This document shows positions 27,244 through 38,500 of a stretch of 64,000 nucleotides of DNA, in pieces. Position 1 is the stretch's first letter. Every line of letters starts with the position of its first letter. Source of the stretch: UBA1046 sp050945515 (GTDB taxonomy: Bacteria > Bacillota > Clostridia > Saccharofermentanales > DTU023); the NCBI GenBank assembly GCA_050945515.1, contig JBMNTB010000007.1, forward strand, positions 1 to 64,000, in the 5' to 3' direction. The notes under the pieces are model-generated. The model was not told the DNA's origin. It did no database searches and saw nothing but the letters and a program-made list of their open reading frames with translations. Made by a program: the position numbers and the translations under genes.

Positions 27244-28659
27244 TTATGCTGAAATTATATCTTCGCCAGGCTCCTCTTCCAGGTCGGAGACATCTACTGC
27301 CACAGTCACATTCTTGACCCAGCCCTCTTTTTGAACCAGATACAGCGCCAGGAACATTTTGATTACGTCTACAAATTGACCAATGAGAAAAACTGCATAG
27401 ATGGACCAGTCTGTCAGATAGGCTGCCATGGCAACGGCAGGAATATTGACCAGCCAGAAATAGCCTGAATCCATTATCATACTGCGCTTGGTATCACCGC
27501 CCGAACGCATAGTATAAAAGCACTGAACATTGACGGTATAGATTAGGAAAAAAGCGGCGGAGATCCTGACAAGGATAGCAGCCATGGTTTTGATCTCAAG
27601 CGCAACCCGGTAGAACTCGGGAACCACGAAGGAAGACAAAAACATCAGGCCGGCAAAGAACAGCGAAATCAGGGCGCTGAACTTAATCATGCAATAGCCG
27701 TTGGCGCGGGCTTCGTCCAGTTCATTGGCACCCAGCGGCTGAGAAACAACGACAAAGGTGGCGGCAGTCATGCCACTGAAAATAATAAAGAAGAGATCAG
27801 AGTTAGTGCCAAGGATCGTCATAGCAGCCATCACATCGGTACCACGGGTAGCGTAGAGCTTGAATAACAGTGCCATCGCACTGCCATAGAGCAATTCATT
27901 GATGGTCAAAGGCAAGCTCCGTTTAACAACTTCTCTAATCAGAATACGGGGAATTTTGAACAAGTCTTTGACCTTGGTAGCAAAGCAATACTTAACATTA
28001 CAGATCAGCAGAATCGAACAGATCAGTTCTACAATGCGGGCAATCAAGGTGCCGAGCGCTGCTCCTGTCACCCCCAGCCGCGGAAAGCCAAAATGTCCGA
28101 AGATCAAAACATAATTGAAAAAGACATTGGTCAGAACGGTGACTATCGAAATCTGCAAAGGTCTTCTGGTATCACCCAAGGCGCGCATAGCGCTTTGCAT
28201 AGAAAAACTCAGACACTGCGGAATCAAAGCCACACCAACAATCGGCAGATACTCTCTGCCGGGTGCGAGCAGTCCCGGATCCTTGTTAAAGAAACGTATA
28301 ATAAGATCCGGAAAAAGGATCGAAAATAATACTAAAGGCAAAATCAGCAGCATGACCGCTACGATCGAGAGGCGGAAAGATTCCTGCACCCGCTTATACT
28401 GTTTCCCGCCATAGAATTGAGCCAGATAGACAGCGGTGCCATTGCTGACACCCATAATCGCTGCCAGACCAAGCATAAAAAAACGATTGGCTGCGGCAAC
28501 GCCACTGATAGCATAGCTGCCGAGCTGACCGACCATGATATTGTCAACCAGATTGACAGAATTGGTAATTAGCTGCTGCAGCATCATGGGGATTGCAATA
28601 TAGGATACTCTTTTGACAAAGACGCCGTCTAAAGGATAATTTTTGTTCTTTAACAACAT
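27244..28659 (-). CDS. MATE family efflux transporter
   Basis: A 471-residue, roughly 12-helix exporter with MATE repeat features in both halves (VDNIMVGQLG near residue 39 and the GRLG-like region in the second half). It ends in an acidic cytoplasmic tail. It carries no extra domain, unlike the MATE fusion in the NRPS cluster. It begins 26 bases after the purF stop and reads in the same direction, so it may share the rho-purF transcript. Such proteins exchange cations for organic compounds; the substrate is unknown. Confidence 0.9.
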   Translation of the reverse strand: MLLKNKNYPLDGVFVKRVSYIAIPMMLQQLITNSVNLVDNIMVGQLGSYAISGVAAANRFFMLGLAAIMGVSNGTAVYLAQFYGGKQYKRVQESFRLSIVAVMLLILPLVLFSILFPDLIIRFFNKDPGLLAPGREYLPIVGVALIPQCLSFSMQSAMRALGDTRRPLQISIVTVLTNVFFNYVLIFGHFGFPRLGVTGAALGTLIARIVELICSILLICNVKYCFATKVKDLFKIPRILIREVVKRSLPLTINELLYGSAMALLFKLYATRGTDVMAAMTILGTNSDLFFIIFSGMTAATFVVVSQPLGANELDEARANGYCMIKFSALISLFFAGLMFLSSFVVPEFYRVALEIKTMAAILVRISAAFFLIYTVNVQCFYTMRSGGDTKRSMIMDSGYFWLVNIPAVAMAAYLTDWSIYAVFLIGQFVDVIKMFLALYLVQKEGWVKNVTVAVDVSDLEEEPGEDIISA

Positions 28660-28685
28660 AATTTGTCTTCGTCCACCTTGAATCC

Positions 28686-30092
28686 CTATGCTCTATCAAA
28701 GTCATAAAGGGGATTTTTCTCCGGGATCGGAATCGGATAATTACCGGTAAAGCAGGCGACACAGATAGATTGACCCATGATCTTGTACATGGTCTCCAGA
28801 GGTAGATAGCGCAAACTGGTGGCGCCAATATGCGCGCATATTTCTTCCTGATTAAGTTTTGCGGCAATCAGTTCGTCCTTGCTGTGCAGATCAATCCCGT
28901 AGAAACAGGGGTGACAGAGCGGTGCAGAGGCAATGCGAACATGAACTTCTCTGGCACCGGCAGCAAATAGATGGCCAACAATCCGCTTACAGGTTGTACC
29001 GCGCACGATTGAATCATCGACCAGAACCACTCTTTGACCTGATACAATACTGCGGACGGCAGATAGTTTCATTTTAACTCCACGGTCACGGTCAGTCTGT
29101 CGGGGGCGGATAAAGGTGCGGCCGATATAGCGGTTTTTAATTAGTCCCATCTCATGAGGCAGTCCGCTCTCCTCAGCATAGCCCTGAGAGGCCGACAATG
29201 AAGAATCGGGCACTCCTACGACGATATCCGCTTGCACATTGTCCTGGCGAGCCAGTTCGCGACCGCAAGCCTTGCGTGAGGCGTGAACATTGATTTTATC
29301 AATATCGGAATCCGGACGGGCGAAATAAATATATTCCATGGCACAGATTGAGGGCACGCATTCCGGCGCAAATTGCAGAGACTCAAACTGCTCCTTGCCC
29401 ATTTTCAAAAGTTCGCCGGGACGGATATCGCGAACAAAATCAGCATTGACGATTGTGAAAGCACAACTTTCCGAACTGATAGCATAACCGCCATTAAGTC
29501 TGGCCAAACAGAGCGGCCTTAATCCCAGGGGGTCACGCACGGCATACATAGTGTTCTTAGTCATGATCACCATACTGTATGCCCCCTGCATCTGCTTACA
29601 GGCAGCAAGGATTTTTTCTGCCATTGAGCCTTTGGCACGTTGGATCAAATGGGCCACTATCTCAGTATCTGATGTGCCCTGGAAAATGCTGCCCTCTTGC
29701 TCCAGTTTGTAGCGCAGTTGTCCGGCGTTGACAATCTCGCCATTATGCGCCAGAGCAAATGTGCCCTGATGTGAACGAACCATAATAGGTTGTATATTCT
29801 CTTGAATATTGCTGCCGTAGGTGTTATACAGAACATGTCCCAAGGCATGAATGGCATTATCACTGATCTCATCCAATTTTGCCTTGTCGAAGACATCCGT
29901 GACCAATCCTTTACCTTTGCGGGTCAGAACCCTATTGCCGTCGCTGGTGGCAATGCCGCAGGCTTCCTGCCCTCTATGTTGCAGACTGTGCAGACCGTAA
30001 TAGGCCAAAATCCCTGCATCAACTACTTTGTGTAAAGCAAAAATCCCGCACTCTTCATTCAAAGAGCTGCCGAACCATTCTTTGTTCGTCAT
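28686..30092 (-). CDS. purF: Amidophosphoribosyltransferase
   Basis: 468 residues; first committed step of purine synthesis, making phosphoribosylamine from PRPP and glutamine. A 14-residue propeptide precedes the catalytic Cys15 (EECGIF), as in the self-processed Bacillus-type enzyme. The PRPP loop VVLVDDSIVRGTT and cysteines placed for the [4Fe-4S] cluster (including HPCFYGID and the C-terminal SICVACFTG) are present. Its ATG lies one base after the rho stop, so the two genes are co-transcribed. No other purine genes are in the window, which is unusual for purF in Bacillota. Confidence 0.96.
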   Translation of the reverse strand: MTNKEWFGSSLNEECGIFALHKVVDAGILAYYGLHSLQHRGQEACGIATSDGNRVLTRKGKGLVTDVFDKAKLDEISDNAIHALGHVLYNTYGSNIQENIQPIMVRSHQGTFALAHNGEIVNAGQLRYKLEQEGSIFQGTSDTEIVAHLIQRAKGSMAEKILAACKQMQGAYSMVIMTKNTMYAVRDPLGLRPLCLARLNGGYAISSESCAFTIVNADFVRDIRPGELLKMGKEQFESLQFAPECVPSICAMEYIYFARPDSDIDKINVHASRKACGRELARQDNVQADIVVGVPDSSLSASQGYAEESGLPHEMGLIKNRYIGRTFIRPRQTDRDRGVKMKLSAVRSIVSGQRVVLVDDSIVRGTTCKRIVGHLFAAGAREVHVRIASAPLCHPCFYGIDLHSKDELIAAKLNQEEICAHIGATSLRYLPLETMYKIMGQSICVACFTGNYPIPIPEKNPLYDFDRA

Positions 30093-30093
30093 C

Positions 30094-31932
30094 TTATTTC
30101 CCGTTATTCGAGTTCGTTTTCATATTGCCGCGCATGGCATCAAATAGTGATTTATCGTCAAAGCTAATATTAATAGAGGATATGAATTGATCATTATTCC
30201 TGGTCTTGAGGAGTAGACTGATAATCGTTTCCGTCACCGCCGCCGTGTCAAGTGAGCCGAACGCTTTGCGTATACCCCAAACCGCATCAAGTTCTTTGGG
30301 TGACAGTAATAGCTCTTCTCTTCTGGTGCTGGAACGAGTGATATCAATCGCCGGGAAGATACGTTTTTCAGACAGTTTGCGGTCAAGCAATACTTCCATA
30401 TTGCCTGTACCCTTAAACTCTTCAAAGATAACCTCATCCATGCGTGAGCCGGTTTCAATCAGCGCTGTGGCAATGATAGTCAGGCTACCGCCGTTTTCTA
30501 TATTTCGAGCAGCTCCGAAGAAGCGTTTCGGACCGTAGAGAGCACCCGGATCAAGACCGCCTGACAGTGTTCTTCCTGTAGGAGTGATCGTCAGATTGTA
30601 AGCGCGACCCATCCGCGTAATGCTATCCAGAAGAATAACTACATCTTGCTTTAGTTCTACCAGACGCATTGCCCGCTCTAAAACCAACTCAGTCACGCGC
30701 ACATGATTTTCCGGTGTTTTGTCGAAAGTAGAATATACAACCTCGCCATCAATCGAGCGTTGCATATCCGTAACTTCTTCCGGCCTTTCGTCAATCAGCA
30801 ATACGATCAGCTTGGCCTCGGGATTATTGGTGGAAATCGCCTTAGCAATCTTTTGGAGTAGAATTGTTTTACCGGCTTTGGGCGGTGATACGATCATGCC
30901 GCGCTGCCCTTTGCCGATAGGAGCGACCAGATCAATAATCCTGGTGGAGAGTTCCTGCCGGCTTGTTTCCAGGACGAATCTTTCATTGGGGTAAATTGGT
31001 GTCAGACGGTCAAAATACGGTCGCCGGATCATCTTATCAGGCGGTAGACCGTTGACCTCCTTGACATAATATAGAGCTTGATAACGGTCATTATCGCGTT
31101 GCTGCCGGCAAGGGCCGACAACATAATCACCGGTGCGCAATCCGAATCTGCGAATATACTGAGGAGGAACGTAGATATCATTAATGCCCTGCAGATAATT
31201 CTCTCTTCTTAGGAAACCGTAGTTGTCCTGCATGATCTCAAGCACTCCACCCACGATTTCAGTGGTTTTTTCTTCCACTTCCACAGCAGTACCGGTGCTT
31301 TCATTCTCTTGCTCGGATACTTCATTAGAGTCAGCAGTGTCTGCTTTTAGCTTATCCGCGGTAGCGGTACTCTCCTGGTCCGTTGTGATCAGCCTGGTCT
31401 CGGCCTTCTCCGCCACAGGCTCAAGTGCTACCGACTTAACGCCTTCGTCAACAGATTGTTCCTTAGCAGAACTGACACGTGTACGCCTTACTGTAGGTTT
31501 AGCCTTGATTGTAGTGCTTCTGCGCTGACTGCCTGTTGACTTGCGTGCTGTGGTCCTCCTAGTCGTCGAGCCTGCCCTTTGCCTCCCCGTAGTAGAAGCA
31601 GCCGCCTCAGAGTTCTCCTCAGTGGCAGCCACAGTGGGATCTTCAGCAGTGTCCGTCGCAGCTGCCGACTTGGCAGTGGCTTTTGCTGCCTCGGACGAGG
31701 TTTTAGTTTTTTCAGATTCTACGGTGATTTTAGCTGTGGCCTCCGGGCCTTGCTCTAGCTTAGACTCCGGAGCTGTTTTGTCCGTCGTCAATTTCTCTTC
31801 CACGCTCAGCAGATAGTCTAGTAATTCTTTCTTGGTCATCTTTTTGGTCTCTTGTTCCGTCAAAAGACCTGCAACCTGAGCGATTACGGCAAGATCACTT
31901 TTCTTCTTGCCTTTTAGTATAAGTTGGGGCAT
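30094..31932 (-). CDS. rho: Transcription termination factor Rho with long N-terminal insertion
   Basis: A 612-residue hexameric RNA helicase. The core has the Walker A PPKAGKTILLQKIA, Walker B DVVILLDSITR, the Q-loop GGLDPGALYGPKR and the RNA-binding cold-shock-like fold (GVLEIMQDNYGFLRR). Between the first about 50 residues and that RNA-binding domain is a low-complexity region of about 170 residues rich in Ala, Thr, Glu and Lys/Arg, which makes the protein much longer than the E. coli enzyme (419). Such insertions are known in Actinobacteria and some Clostridia, where they can add RNA binding. GAGGAG precedes the start. Confidence 0.96.
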   Translation of the reverse strand: MPQLILKGKKKSDLAVIAQVAGLLTEQETKKMTKKELLDYLLSVEEKLTTDKTAPESKLEQGPEATAKITVESEKTKTSSEAAKATAKSAAATDTAEDPTVAATEENSEAAASTTGRQRAGSTTRRTTARKSTGSQRRSTTIKAKPTVRRTRVSSAKEQSVDEGVKSVALEPVAEKAETRLITTDQESTATADKLKADTADSNEVSEQENESTGTAVEVEEKTTEIVGGVLEIMQDNYGFLRRENYLQGINDIYVPPQYIRRFGLRTGDYVVGPCRQQRDNDRYQALYYVKEVNGLPPDKMIRRPYFDRLTPIYPNERFVLETSRQELSTRIIDLVAPIGKGQRGMIVSPPKAGKTILLQKIAKAISTNNPEAKLIVLLIDERPEEVTDMQRSIDGEVVYSTFDKTPENHVRVTELVLERAMRLVELKQDVVILLDSITRMGRAYNLTITPTGRTLSGGLDPGALYGPKRFFGAARNIENGGSLTIIATALIETGSRMDEVIFEEFKGTGNMEVLLDRKLSEKRIFPAIDITRSSTRREELLLSPKELDAVWGIRKAFGSLDTAAVTETIISLLLKTRNNDQFISSINISFDDKSLFDAMRGNMKTNSNNGK

Positions 31933-32158
31933 GCAAGATTCTCCTCAAATAAGTCGGCAATTTGCCGCAATAAAATCTATCAAGGGATTCCCTCTTCCAG
32001 TGCAAACACGAAAAACGCATCAGGCCCTGCTCGATAAATCTGGAAGTCTGGGAAACTAAGATACATCCAGTATAATAAGCCTTAACCGAATCGTCAACTT
32101 CCGGTGCACTTTCCTCATATCCTGCTAATTTTAATCTATAAACCTGAAAAGTAAAGTA

Positions 32159-33166
32159 TCAGTCAGCCAGATCACCAAATTTTTCCATAATGCCCAGCGC
32201 TAGTCCGGTACCGACCGCGACACAGGACTCAGCATCCTCTGCTACCAACACCTCAATGCCGATCTTGGCCGCCAGCATCAGATCAAGCCCGTACAACAGC
32301 GCCCCGCCACCGGTCATGACCAGGCCTCTTTGGCTGATATCCGCCATCAATTCCGGAGGTGTGCTCTCCAGCACGGTATGCACAGCTTCAAAAATTTGAC
32401 TCACCGGCTCTTCCAGTGCCTCCAGCATCTCCGTGGAATTCATTGCTAATGTGGCAGGCATCCCGGTAATTAGATTGCGGCCCCTGACTTCCATCGTCAA
32501 TTCCTCTTCGCGAGGATAGGCGCAGCCGATATTTTTCTTCAGCTCCTCAGCAGTCTGTTCACCGATCAGCACATTATATTTTCTGCGCACATATTTGATA
32601 ATCGCATCATCAAATTTATCACCGGCTACTTTGATTGAACTATCAACAACAGGCTGACAGAGGGAAATAACTGCAATATCCGTAGTGCCGCCACCGATGT
32701 CTACGACCATGCTGCCGCTGGCCTGTGTGATATCGATGCCGGCTCCTATGGCCGCTGCTACCGGCTCGCGGATCAGATACACCTCTTTGGCGCCGGCATG
32801 ACGACAGGCATCCTCAACTGCTCTAGTCTCCACCTGCGTAATTACGCTGGGCACACAGACTACAATCGTAGGCTTGAAATAGCGCGCCAGAAAACCGGTA
32901 TTGACCCGGTTGATAAAACTCTTGAGCATAACTTCCGTAACTTGGAAATCCGAAATGACGCCGTCGCGCAAAGGACGGATCGCTTGCACAATATTGGGTG
33001 TGCGTCCCAGCATCAGGCTGGCACTCTCACCGACCGCCAGAACTTTGCCTGTCTTGCTGTGCAATGCCACCACAGCCGGCTCTCTCAGGACAATACCTTT
33101 GCCCACTACATAGATGATCACCGTTGCTGTCCCGAGATCAATCCCGATATTTAATCCTAATCCCAT
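32159..33166 (-). CDS. mreB: MreB/Mbl-like rod-shape actin homologue
   Basis: 335 residues from the ATG at 33166, which has AGGAAAC upstream; the open frame extends 55 codons further but lacks a ribosome site. Actin-fold motifs: phosphate 1 GIDLGTATVIIYV, the VVDIGGGTTDIAVIS loop, and the adenosine motif GLVMTGGGALLYGLD. Such proteins form membrane filaments that guide lateral wall synthesis. No mreC or mreD follow; the gene stands between rho and a TraX-like gene, which suggests a second paralogue (Mbl or MreBH type) rather than the mreBCD copy. Confidence 0.93.
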   Translation of the reverse strand: MGLGLNIGIDLGTATVIIYVVGKGIVLREPAVVALHSKTGKVLAVGESASLMLGRTPNIVQAIRPLRDGVISDFQVTEVMLKSFINRVNTGFLARYFKPTIVVCVPSVITQVETRAVEDACRHAGAKEVYLIREPVAAAIGAGIDITQASGSMVVDIGGGTTDIAVISLCQPVVDSSIKVAGDKFDDAIIKYVRRKYNVLIGEQTAEELKKNIGCAYPREEELTMEVRGRNLITGMPATLAMNSTEMLEALEEPVSQIFEAVHTVLESTPPELMADISQRGLVMTGGGALLYGLDLMLAAKIGIEVLVAEDAESCVAVGTGLALGIMEKFGDLAD

Positions 33167-33424
33167 TTGTTGTTTCCTATTATCGCAAAATAACACATAT
33201 CCAACCGATATGTGAAAAGTATTTCCCACTAAAATTATTGAATCATAATCTTTCAGCTTTGAACGGATCGAAATCTGAAAATCTAGTCGTCTTACGGCTG
33301 TCATGATACAATAGTTTATCTGCCCAGGCAAGAAAAATAACCTGGATTTTATCTATATTAGATGCAGGATTCAGCCGCCCCAAATCCGGCTGAACGTACC
33401 GCAAACAGCCTGAGAGGTCAGAAA

Positions 33425-34282
33425 ATGCTTCTAAAACTGATAGCTGCCATCAGCATGCTGATTGATCATATAGGATACTATTTCGGCTCTTGGCTGCCCC
33501 CGGATCTGTATTTCACCATGCGTGCTCTCGGCCGGCTGGCATTCCCCATCTTCGCTTTTTATATTGCTCTCGGTTATCGTCGCACCAGCCATCTGGGTCG
33601 CTACTTCCTTAGGCTGACCTGCTTTGCTCTTCTAAGCGAAATAATAATCCGCACCAGCCATGATCTTGCCGGCTACGCCAGCTACGGCACCAATGTACTC
33701 TTCACTTTCGTCGCTGCCTTGGGTTTCATTTCCGGCTGGACTTTATTGACCAGCAGCTGGCGAGATCGAGTCGCCCGCCTGCAACCCTTGACAAACTACT
33801 GCGGCAGTCAGGACGAAGCAGATTATTTCCAGATCCGCTATACGCCCGGCGAACTCTCTCTACACCCTGTACTCGGTATGGTCCTCGGTACCAGCGCCAT
33901 GATCATTTCACTATGTGCAGCCATCTATCTAGACTCCGACTACGGGATCTACGGCATCCTCACCGTCTTCGTCTTCCATCTGGTTCAAAACAAGCACTGT
34001 TATGACACCGATCTGACCGGGATGCTGAACAGCTCCCTGCTCTATCTGGCACTCTTAAATCTGCTGGCCCTGTTAGCCTATCGCTATCTGCTTGATCTGC
34101 CGGACCGTTATCAATATATCCAGCTTCTATCCATTATCTCCGTCTTTGTCATTTATAGCCCCCGCGCCGGACGCCAGGCTCTCTATGGCAGCAAACCCGT
34201 CGCCTGGAAACAGTATCTGTGGTACATTTTCTACCCAGCCCATATCTTTTTACTCTGCCTGCTCGTCCATTTAATACGTTGA
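33425..34282 (+). CDS. TraX-like integral membrane protein
   Basis: 285 residues from the ATG at 33425 (AGAGG eight bases upstream); an in-frame ATG at 33362 lacks a ribosome site. It has about eight or more membrane helices and the TraX signature LKLIAAISMLIDHIGYYF at its start with RALGRLAFPIFAFYIALGY following. TraX of F plasmid acetylates pilin, but chromosomal relatives in Clostridia are widespread and of unproven function, perhaps envelope acylation. It is divergent from mreB and overlaps the activase C-terminal gene by 12 bases tail to tail. Confidence 0.85.
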   Translation: MLLKLIAAISMLIDHIGYYFGSWLPPDLYFTMRALGRLAFPIFAFYIALGYRRTSHLGRYFLRLTCFALLSEIIIRTSHDLAGYASYGTNVLFTFVAALGFISGWTLLTSSWRDRVARLQPLTNYCGSQDEADYFQIRYTPGELSLHPVLGMVLGTSAMIISLCAAIYLDSDYGIYGILTVFVFHLVQNKHCYDTDLTGMLNSSLLYLALLNLLALLAYRYLLDLPDRYQYIQLLSIISVFVIYSPRAGRQALYGSKPVAWKQYLWYIFYPAHIFLLCLLVHLIR

Positions 34283-35527
34283 CCGGGCGGCTGCGAGCAT
34301 GAGCTTGAGGCGGTTCTCCTGATTGACGCTGGTGGCGCTGGTGTCGTAATCAATAGCGACGATATTGATGTCGGGATTGTGCTCTTTGATCGGGCGCATC
34401 ATACCTTTGCCGACTATATGATTGGGCAGACAGCCGAAAGGCTGGACACAAACGATATTGTTGACACCGCTGTCGGCAAGTTCAAGAATCTCGGACGGCA
34501 AGAGCCAGCCCTCACCCATCTTGACACCGAAGCTGATATAGTCCTGATTCAGTGCGATGACGTGCTCGAAGGGCGCCGGCGGGCGGAAGCTGCCTTCCTC
34601 TTCCATAACCTTGATCATTTCACGTTTCTTATTGCACAGATAGCGAAAAGCAATTCTACTCAGCAGATGAACAAAAAAGTCGCGGCCATAGAATTTATAA
34701 TCGACTACGGAATTATAGAGGCAATAGATGAAGAAATCCAACAAACCGGGCACGACAACTTCTGCGCCCTCGCTTAGCAGGAATTCCTCAAGATTATTAT
34801 TACCCAGTGGTGAGAACTTAACATAAATTTCACCGACGATACCAACCTTGATGGCATCGCGCGGCTGTTTCGGAATCGCGGCGAAATCCTCAATAATTTT
34901 ACGGTAAGTTACCTTGCGGTGGCGCAGAATACGATCTCTGGTTTTAGCAGAAGCACCCAGAGCATCACCGAGCTGCTTGATCCAACGTTTCTTCAGAGCA
35001 TCAGCATCACCGGCAGTAAGTTCATAAGGTTTTGTCTGATTGACCAGACTGTAGATCAGATCGCCGTAGAGCAGAGCATCGAATAGACCCATATACTGTC
35101 TTAGATTCATCTTAAAGCCGGGATGTTCCTCTAGTCTAATTAGACTGAGCGAGATTACCGGCACAAATTCCAACTCGGCCTTGATCAGTGCTTTGCGCAA
35201 GAGAGATATATAGTTGGAGGCCCGGCAGCCGCCTCCGGTCTGGAAGTAAATCAGTGCTGTCTTGTGCGGATCATACTTGCCTGAGCGCAAAGCATGCAGG
35301 AACTGGCCGATCACCAGAATAGCCGGATAACAAGTATCATTATGAACATAGCGCAGGCCCAGATCGACAATCTCTTTGCCCTGACTGGTCAGCAGCTCCA
35401 TCTTATAACCGTAGGTGCTGAGGAATTCGATCACCAGCTCAAAATGCCCGTTCAGCATCGAAGGAACCAGGATCGTGTACTCCTTTTTCATCTCCGGTGT
35501 AAACTGCACATAATAATCAGAAGTCAT
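34271..35527 (-). CDS. C-terminal part of a split acyl-CoA dehydratase activase
   Basis: The 418-residue protein corresponds to the C-terminal third of the roughly 1400-residue activase-related proteins of Clostridia, with the blocks YVHNDTCYPAILVIGQF, QTGGGCRASNYI and PFGCLPNHIVGKG. The two CxP/GGGC-type cysteine sites fit an HgdB/dehydratase-like iron-sulfur fold. It starts 25 bases after the stop of the 1052-residue N-terminal part; together they equal one full-length family member. The role of the long form is not well defined experimentally. A clean start with GAGAG upstream suggests a functional split, not decay. Confidence 0.85.
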   Translation of the reverse strand: MTSDYYVQFTPEMKKEYTILVPSMLNGHFELVIEFLSTYGYKMELLTSQGKEIVDLGLRYVHNDTCYPAILVIGQFLHALRSGKYDPHKTALIYFQTGGGCRASNYISLLRKALIKAELEFVPVISLSLIRLEEHPGFKMNLRQYMGLFDALLYGDLIYSLVNQTKPYELTAGDADALKKRWIKQLGDALGASAKTRDRILRHRKVTYRKIIEDFAAIPKQPRDAIKVGIVGEIYVKFSPLGNNNLEEFLLSEGAEVVVPGLLDFFIYCLYNSVVDYKFYGRDFFVHLLSRIAFRYLCNKKREMIKVMEEEGSFRPPAPFEHVIALNQDYISFGVKMGEGWLLPSEILELADSGVNNIVCVQPFGCLPNHIVGKGMMRPIKEHNPDINIVAIDYDTSATSVNQENRLKLMLAAARSTY

Positions 35528-35552
35528 TACTTGTTCTCTCTACTGCCAATTA

Positions 35553-38500
35553 TCACAAGATGGAAGCGGTCGGCATTTTCCGCTTGGACTCTCCCGTCCG
35601 CCGCTTCTGACTTGAGCCCGCATCTTTTTGTTCCCCTCCCGGCCCGCAACTGCTTTCTCCCTCTGCTTGCCGCCTGCACGCAACCGCATCTTTGGCCTCA
35701 AGTGCGCCCAGCAGACTGCGCAATCTAATCCGGACGGCGCCCAGATTATTGATATCATCGATCTTAATCTGAGTATAGAGCTTGCCTTGGCTCTCCAAAA
35801 TCCGCTTTACCTCATCACTCGTAATCGCATCAATACCGCAACCGAAAGATACCAGCTGCACCAATTCGACATCAGCGTTTTCACAAGCAAACTGCGCCGC
35901 CTGGTAGAGACGCGAATGATAAGTCCATTGATTGAGAACACGTAGCTGCGGCAATTCAGCCAGATGTGCCACAGAATCTTCGGTCACCACCACAAAACCC
36001 AGCGCGGAAGCCAACTTATCAATACCATGACAAATCTCGGGATCAACATGATAAGGCCGACCGGCCAAAATCATAATCCGCTTATGATGCCGGCGTGCGT
36101 ATCTCACGGCCTCTTCACCGGCCTGACGCACTGCAGCCCGTTCGGCTGCTAGAGCAGCATAACCGGCTTCAACCGCCCGCCTCACTTCGCGTCTGGTTAT
36201 TGTCGGATCGATCTCCAGCAACGCTCGATACAGCGTGTTGGTCAGCTGCCTGGTACTATTGACATTCAGATAGGGATAGAAAAATTTCACAGACTTCAGA
36301 GCATCCATATTGCCCTGCAAGACCTCACCGTAATAGGCCACAACCGGACAGTTAAAATGATTGCTGCTGCCGCCCTCGTCAACATTGTAGGTCAGGCTGG
36401 GATAAAACAGCAGCTCCAATCCCTGCTCCAGCAATAGCTCAATATGACCATGCATTATTTTCGCCGGATAGCAAATCGTATCCGACGGAATCGATAGCTG
36501 CCCTTGCTCATATATGCTTCTGGTTGATAGCGGTGAGAAGATCACTTCGTAGCCAAGCTCTGTAAAGAGCGCCTGCCAGAGCGGCGCCAACTCATAGGTG
36601 GACAGCGTAGTGGGCAGACCGATCCGACCGCGCGGACTCTCCCGCATTTGTCCCGTTACAACAACCGTCTTCTCTTCCCGCTCGTCGCTTCTTTTTTGAC
36701 GAAGACGCTTTACATCCGTCCCGGCACCCGGTCCGGCAGCCAAAGCCAGGAGTCTCTCTCGCTTCCAGTGATATAGATTGGGCAATTCCTCATAATCATT
36801 AAGTCCAAGCGGCTTCTGACACTGATTGCCGGAAATATAGCGCCCGCCATCAGCGAAACGATTGATTGTCAATGTGCAGTGATTGGTACAGCCGCGGCAA
36901 ATACGCACCGAAGACTCATGCTTGAACTGTGCTAGCTCAGCTTCTGACAGCAAATCACTCGACTCAAACTGCCCGGCAAAAAGGGCAGCACCGAAAGCAC
37001 CCATCAGCCCGGCGATCTCAGGACGAATTACATTACGACCCAACTCAAGCTCAAGAGCCCGCAGGACCGCATCATTCAGCAAAGTGCCGCCCTGCACTAC
37101 AATATGCTCCCCCAGCTCATCCGGCGAGCCGGTACGAATCACCTTATACAGAGCATTCTTGACCACACTGATCGAAAGCCCGGCCGCAATATCCGCAAGA
37201 GAGGCTCCTTCTCTTTGTGCCTGCTTGATTGAGGAATTCATAAATACGGTACAACGCGAACCTAGATCGACCGGAGCCTTTGCTTTAATGCCCAGCCGGG
37301 CAAATTCATCGACTTCATAGCCCATGGCATGAGCATAAGTCTCCAGGAAAGAACCACAACCCGAAGAACAGGCTTCATTGAGCATAATCGAATCAATGGC
37401 GCCGTTCTTGATATAGAAGCATTTGATGTCTTGGCCACCGATATCCAGGATAAAATCGACTTTGGGTTGAAAAAATTGCGCCGCTGTATAATGGGCAATC
37501 GTCTCCACCACTCCGGCATCCGTATGAAAGGCATGCTGCATTAGAGCTTCGCCATAACCTGTGCTGGCGGCTCCACAGATCTCAATTCGGTCACTGCAGA
37601 GACGACGAATTTCCCGCAACTGCTCCAGCACGACCTCGACCGGCGAACCGCGATTGACACAATAATAACTGTATAGCAGTTCCTGATCTTCCGAGATCAG
37701 AACCAGTTTCGTCGTCGTACTGCCACTGTCAATTCCCAACCAAGCCCGACCGCTATAATCTTCGATCCTGCGCTCAACAACATTATCCAGTTCATGACGC
37801 TCACTGAAACTTTCGTATTCTTGCGCGTCTTTGAACAGGGGCTCCACAAAACCGCGCTCATAATGAGATTTCTCATCCGTGCGCCTGATACTCTCAATCA
37901 ATCTGTCATAAGTATACGGTTCTAAATTCCGGCTCAGGTATGCAGCGCCTCGCGCTACTGCAAATAAAGCATAGTCCGGACAAATGCAGTCTGTTTCATC
38001 CCGTTGCAGCGTCTCACGGAAACGCTGACGCAGACCGGCACAGTAGTACAGCGGTCCGCCCAGAAAAAGCAATTTACCCTGCAGTTGCCTGCCCTGGGCC
38101 AAACCGACGATAGTCTGATTGACTACCGCCTGATAGATCGAAGCCGCCACATCCTCTTTACTGGCACCCTGATTGAACAGCGCTTGCACATCCGTCTTGG
38201 CGAACACGCCGCATCTGGAAGCGATCGGATAGATCCGTTCCGCTCGAAAAGAGGCTTCATCCAGTTCCGGAATAGTCATGTCAAGCAGAGCAGCCATCTG
38301 GTCAATGAAAGCTCCCGTGCCGCCGGCACAGCTTCCGTTCATACGGGCATCGATACCACCGGTAAAGAAGATCACTTTGGCATCTTCACCACCGAGCTCA
38401 ACCACTGCACCGATGTCCGGCTCCAGACGCTTTACGATCTCTCCCGTGGCATAAACCTCTTGCACAAAGGGCAGACCGGATATTTCGGACAGTCCCAAAC

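Noticed and set aside
27244..28659. Second MATE gene as part of the NRPS cluster
   Set aside because: It is separated by about 300 bases without a gene, is closely linked to purF instead, and the cluster already has its own exporter.
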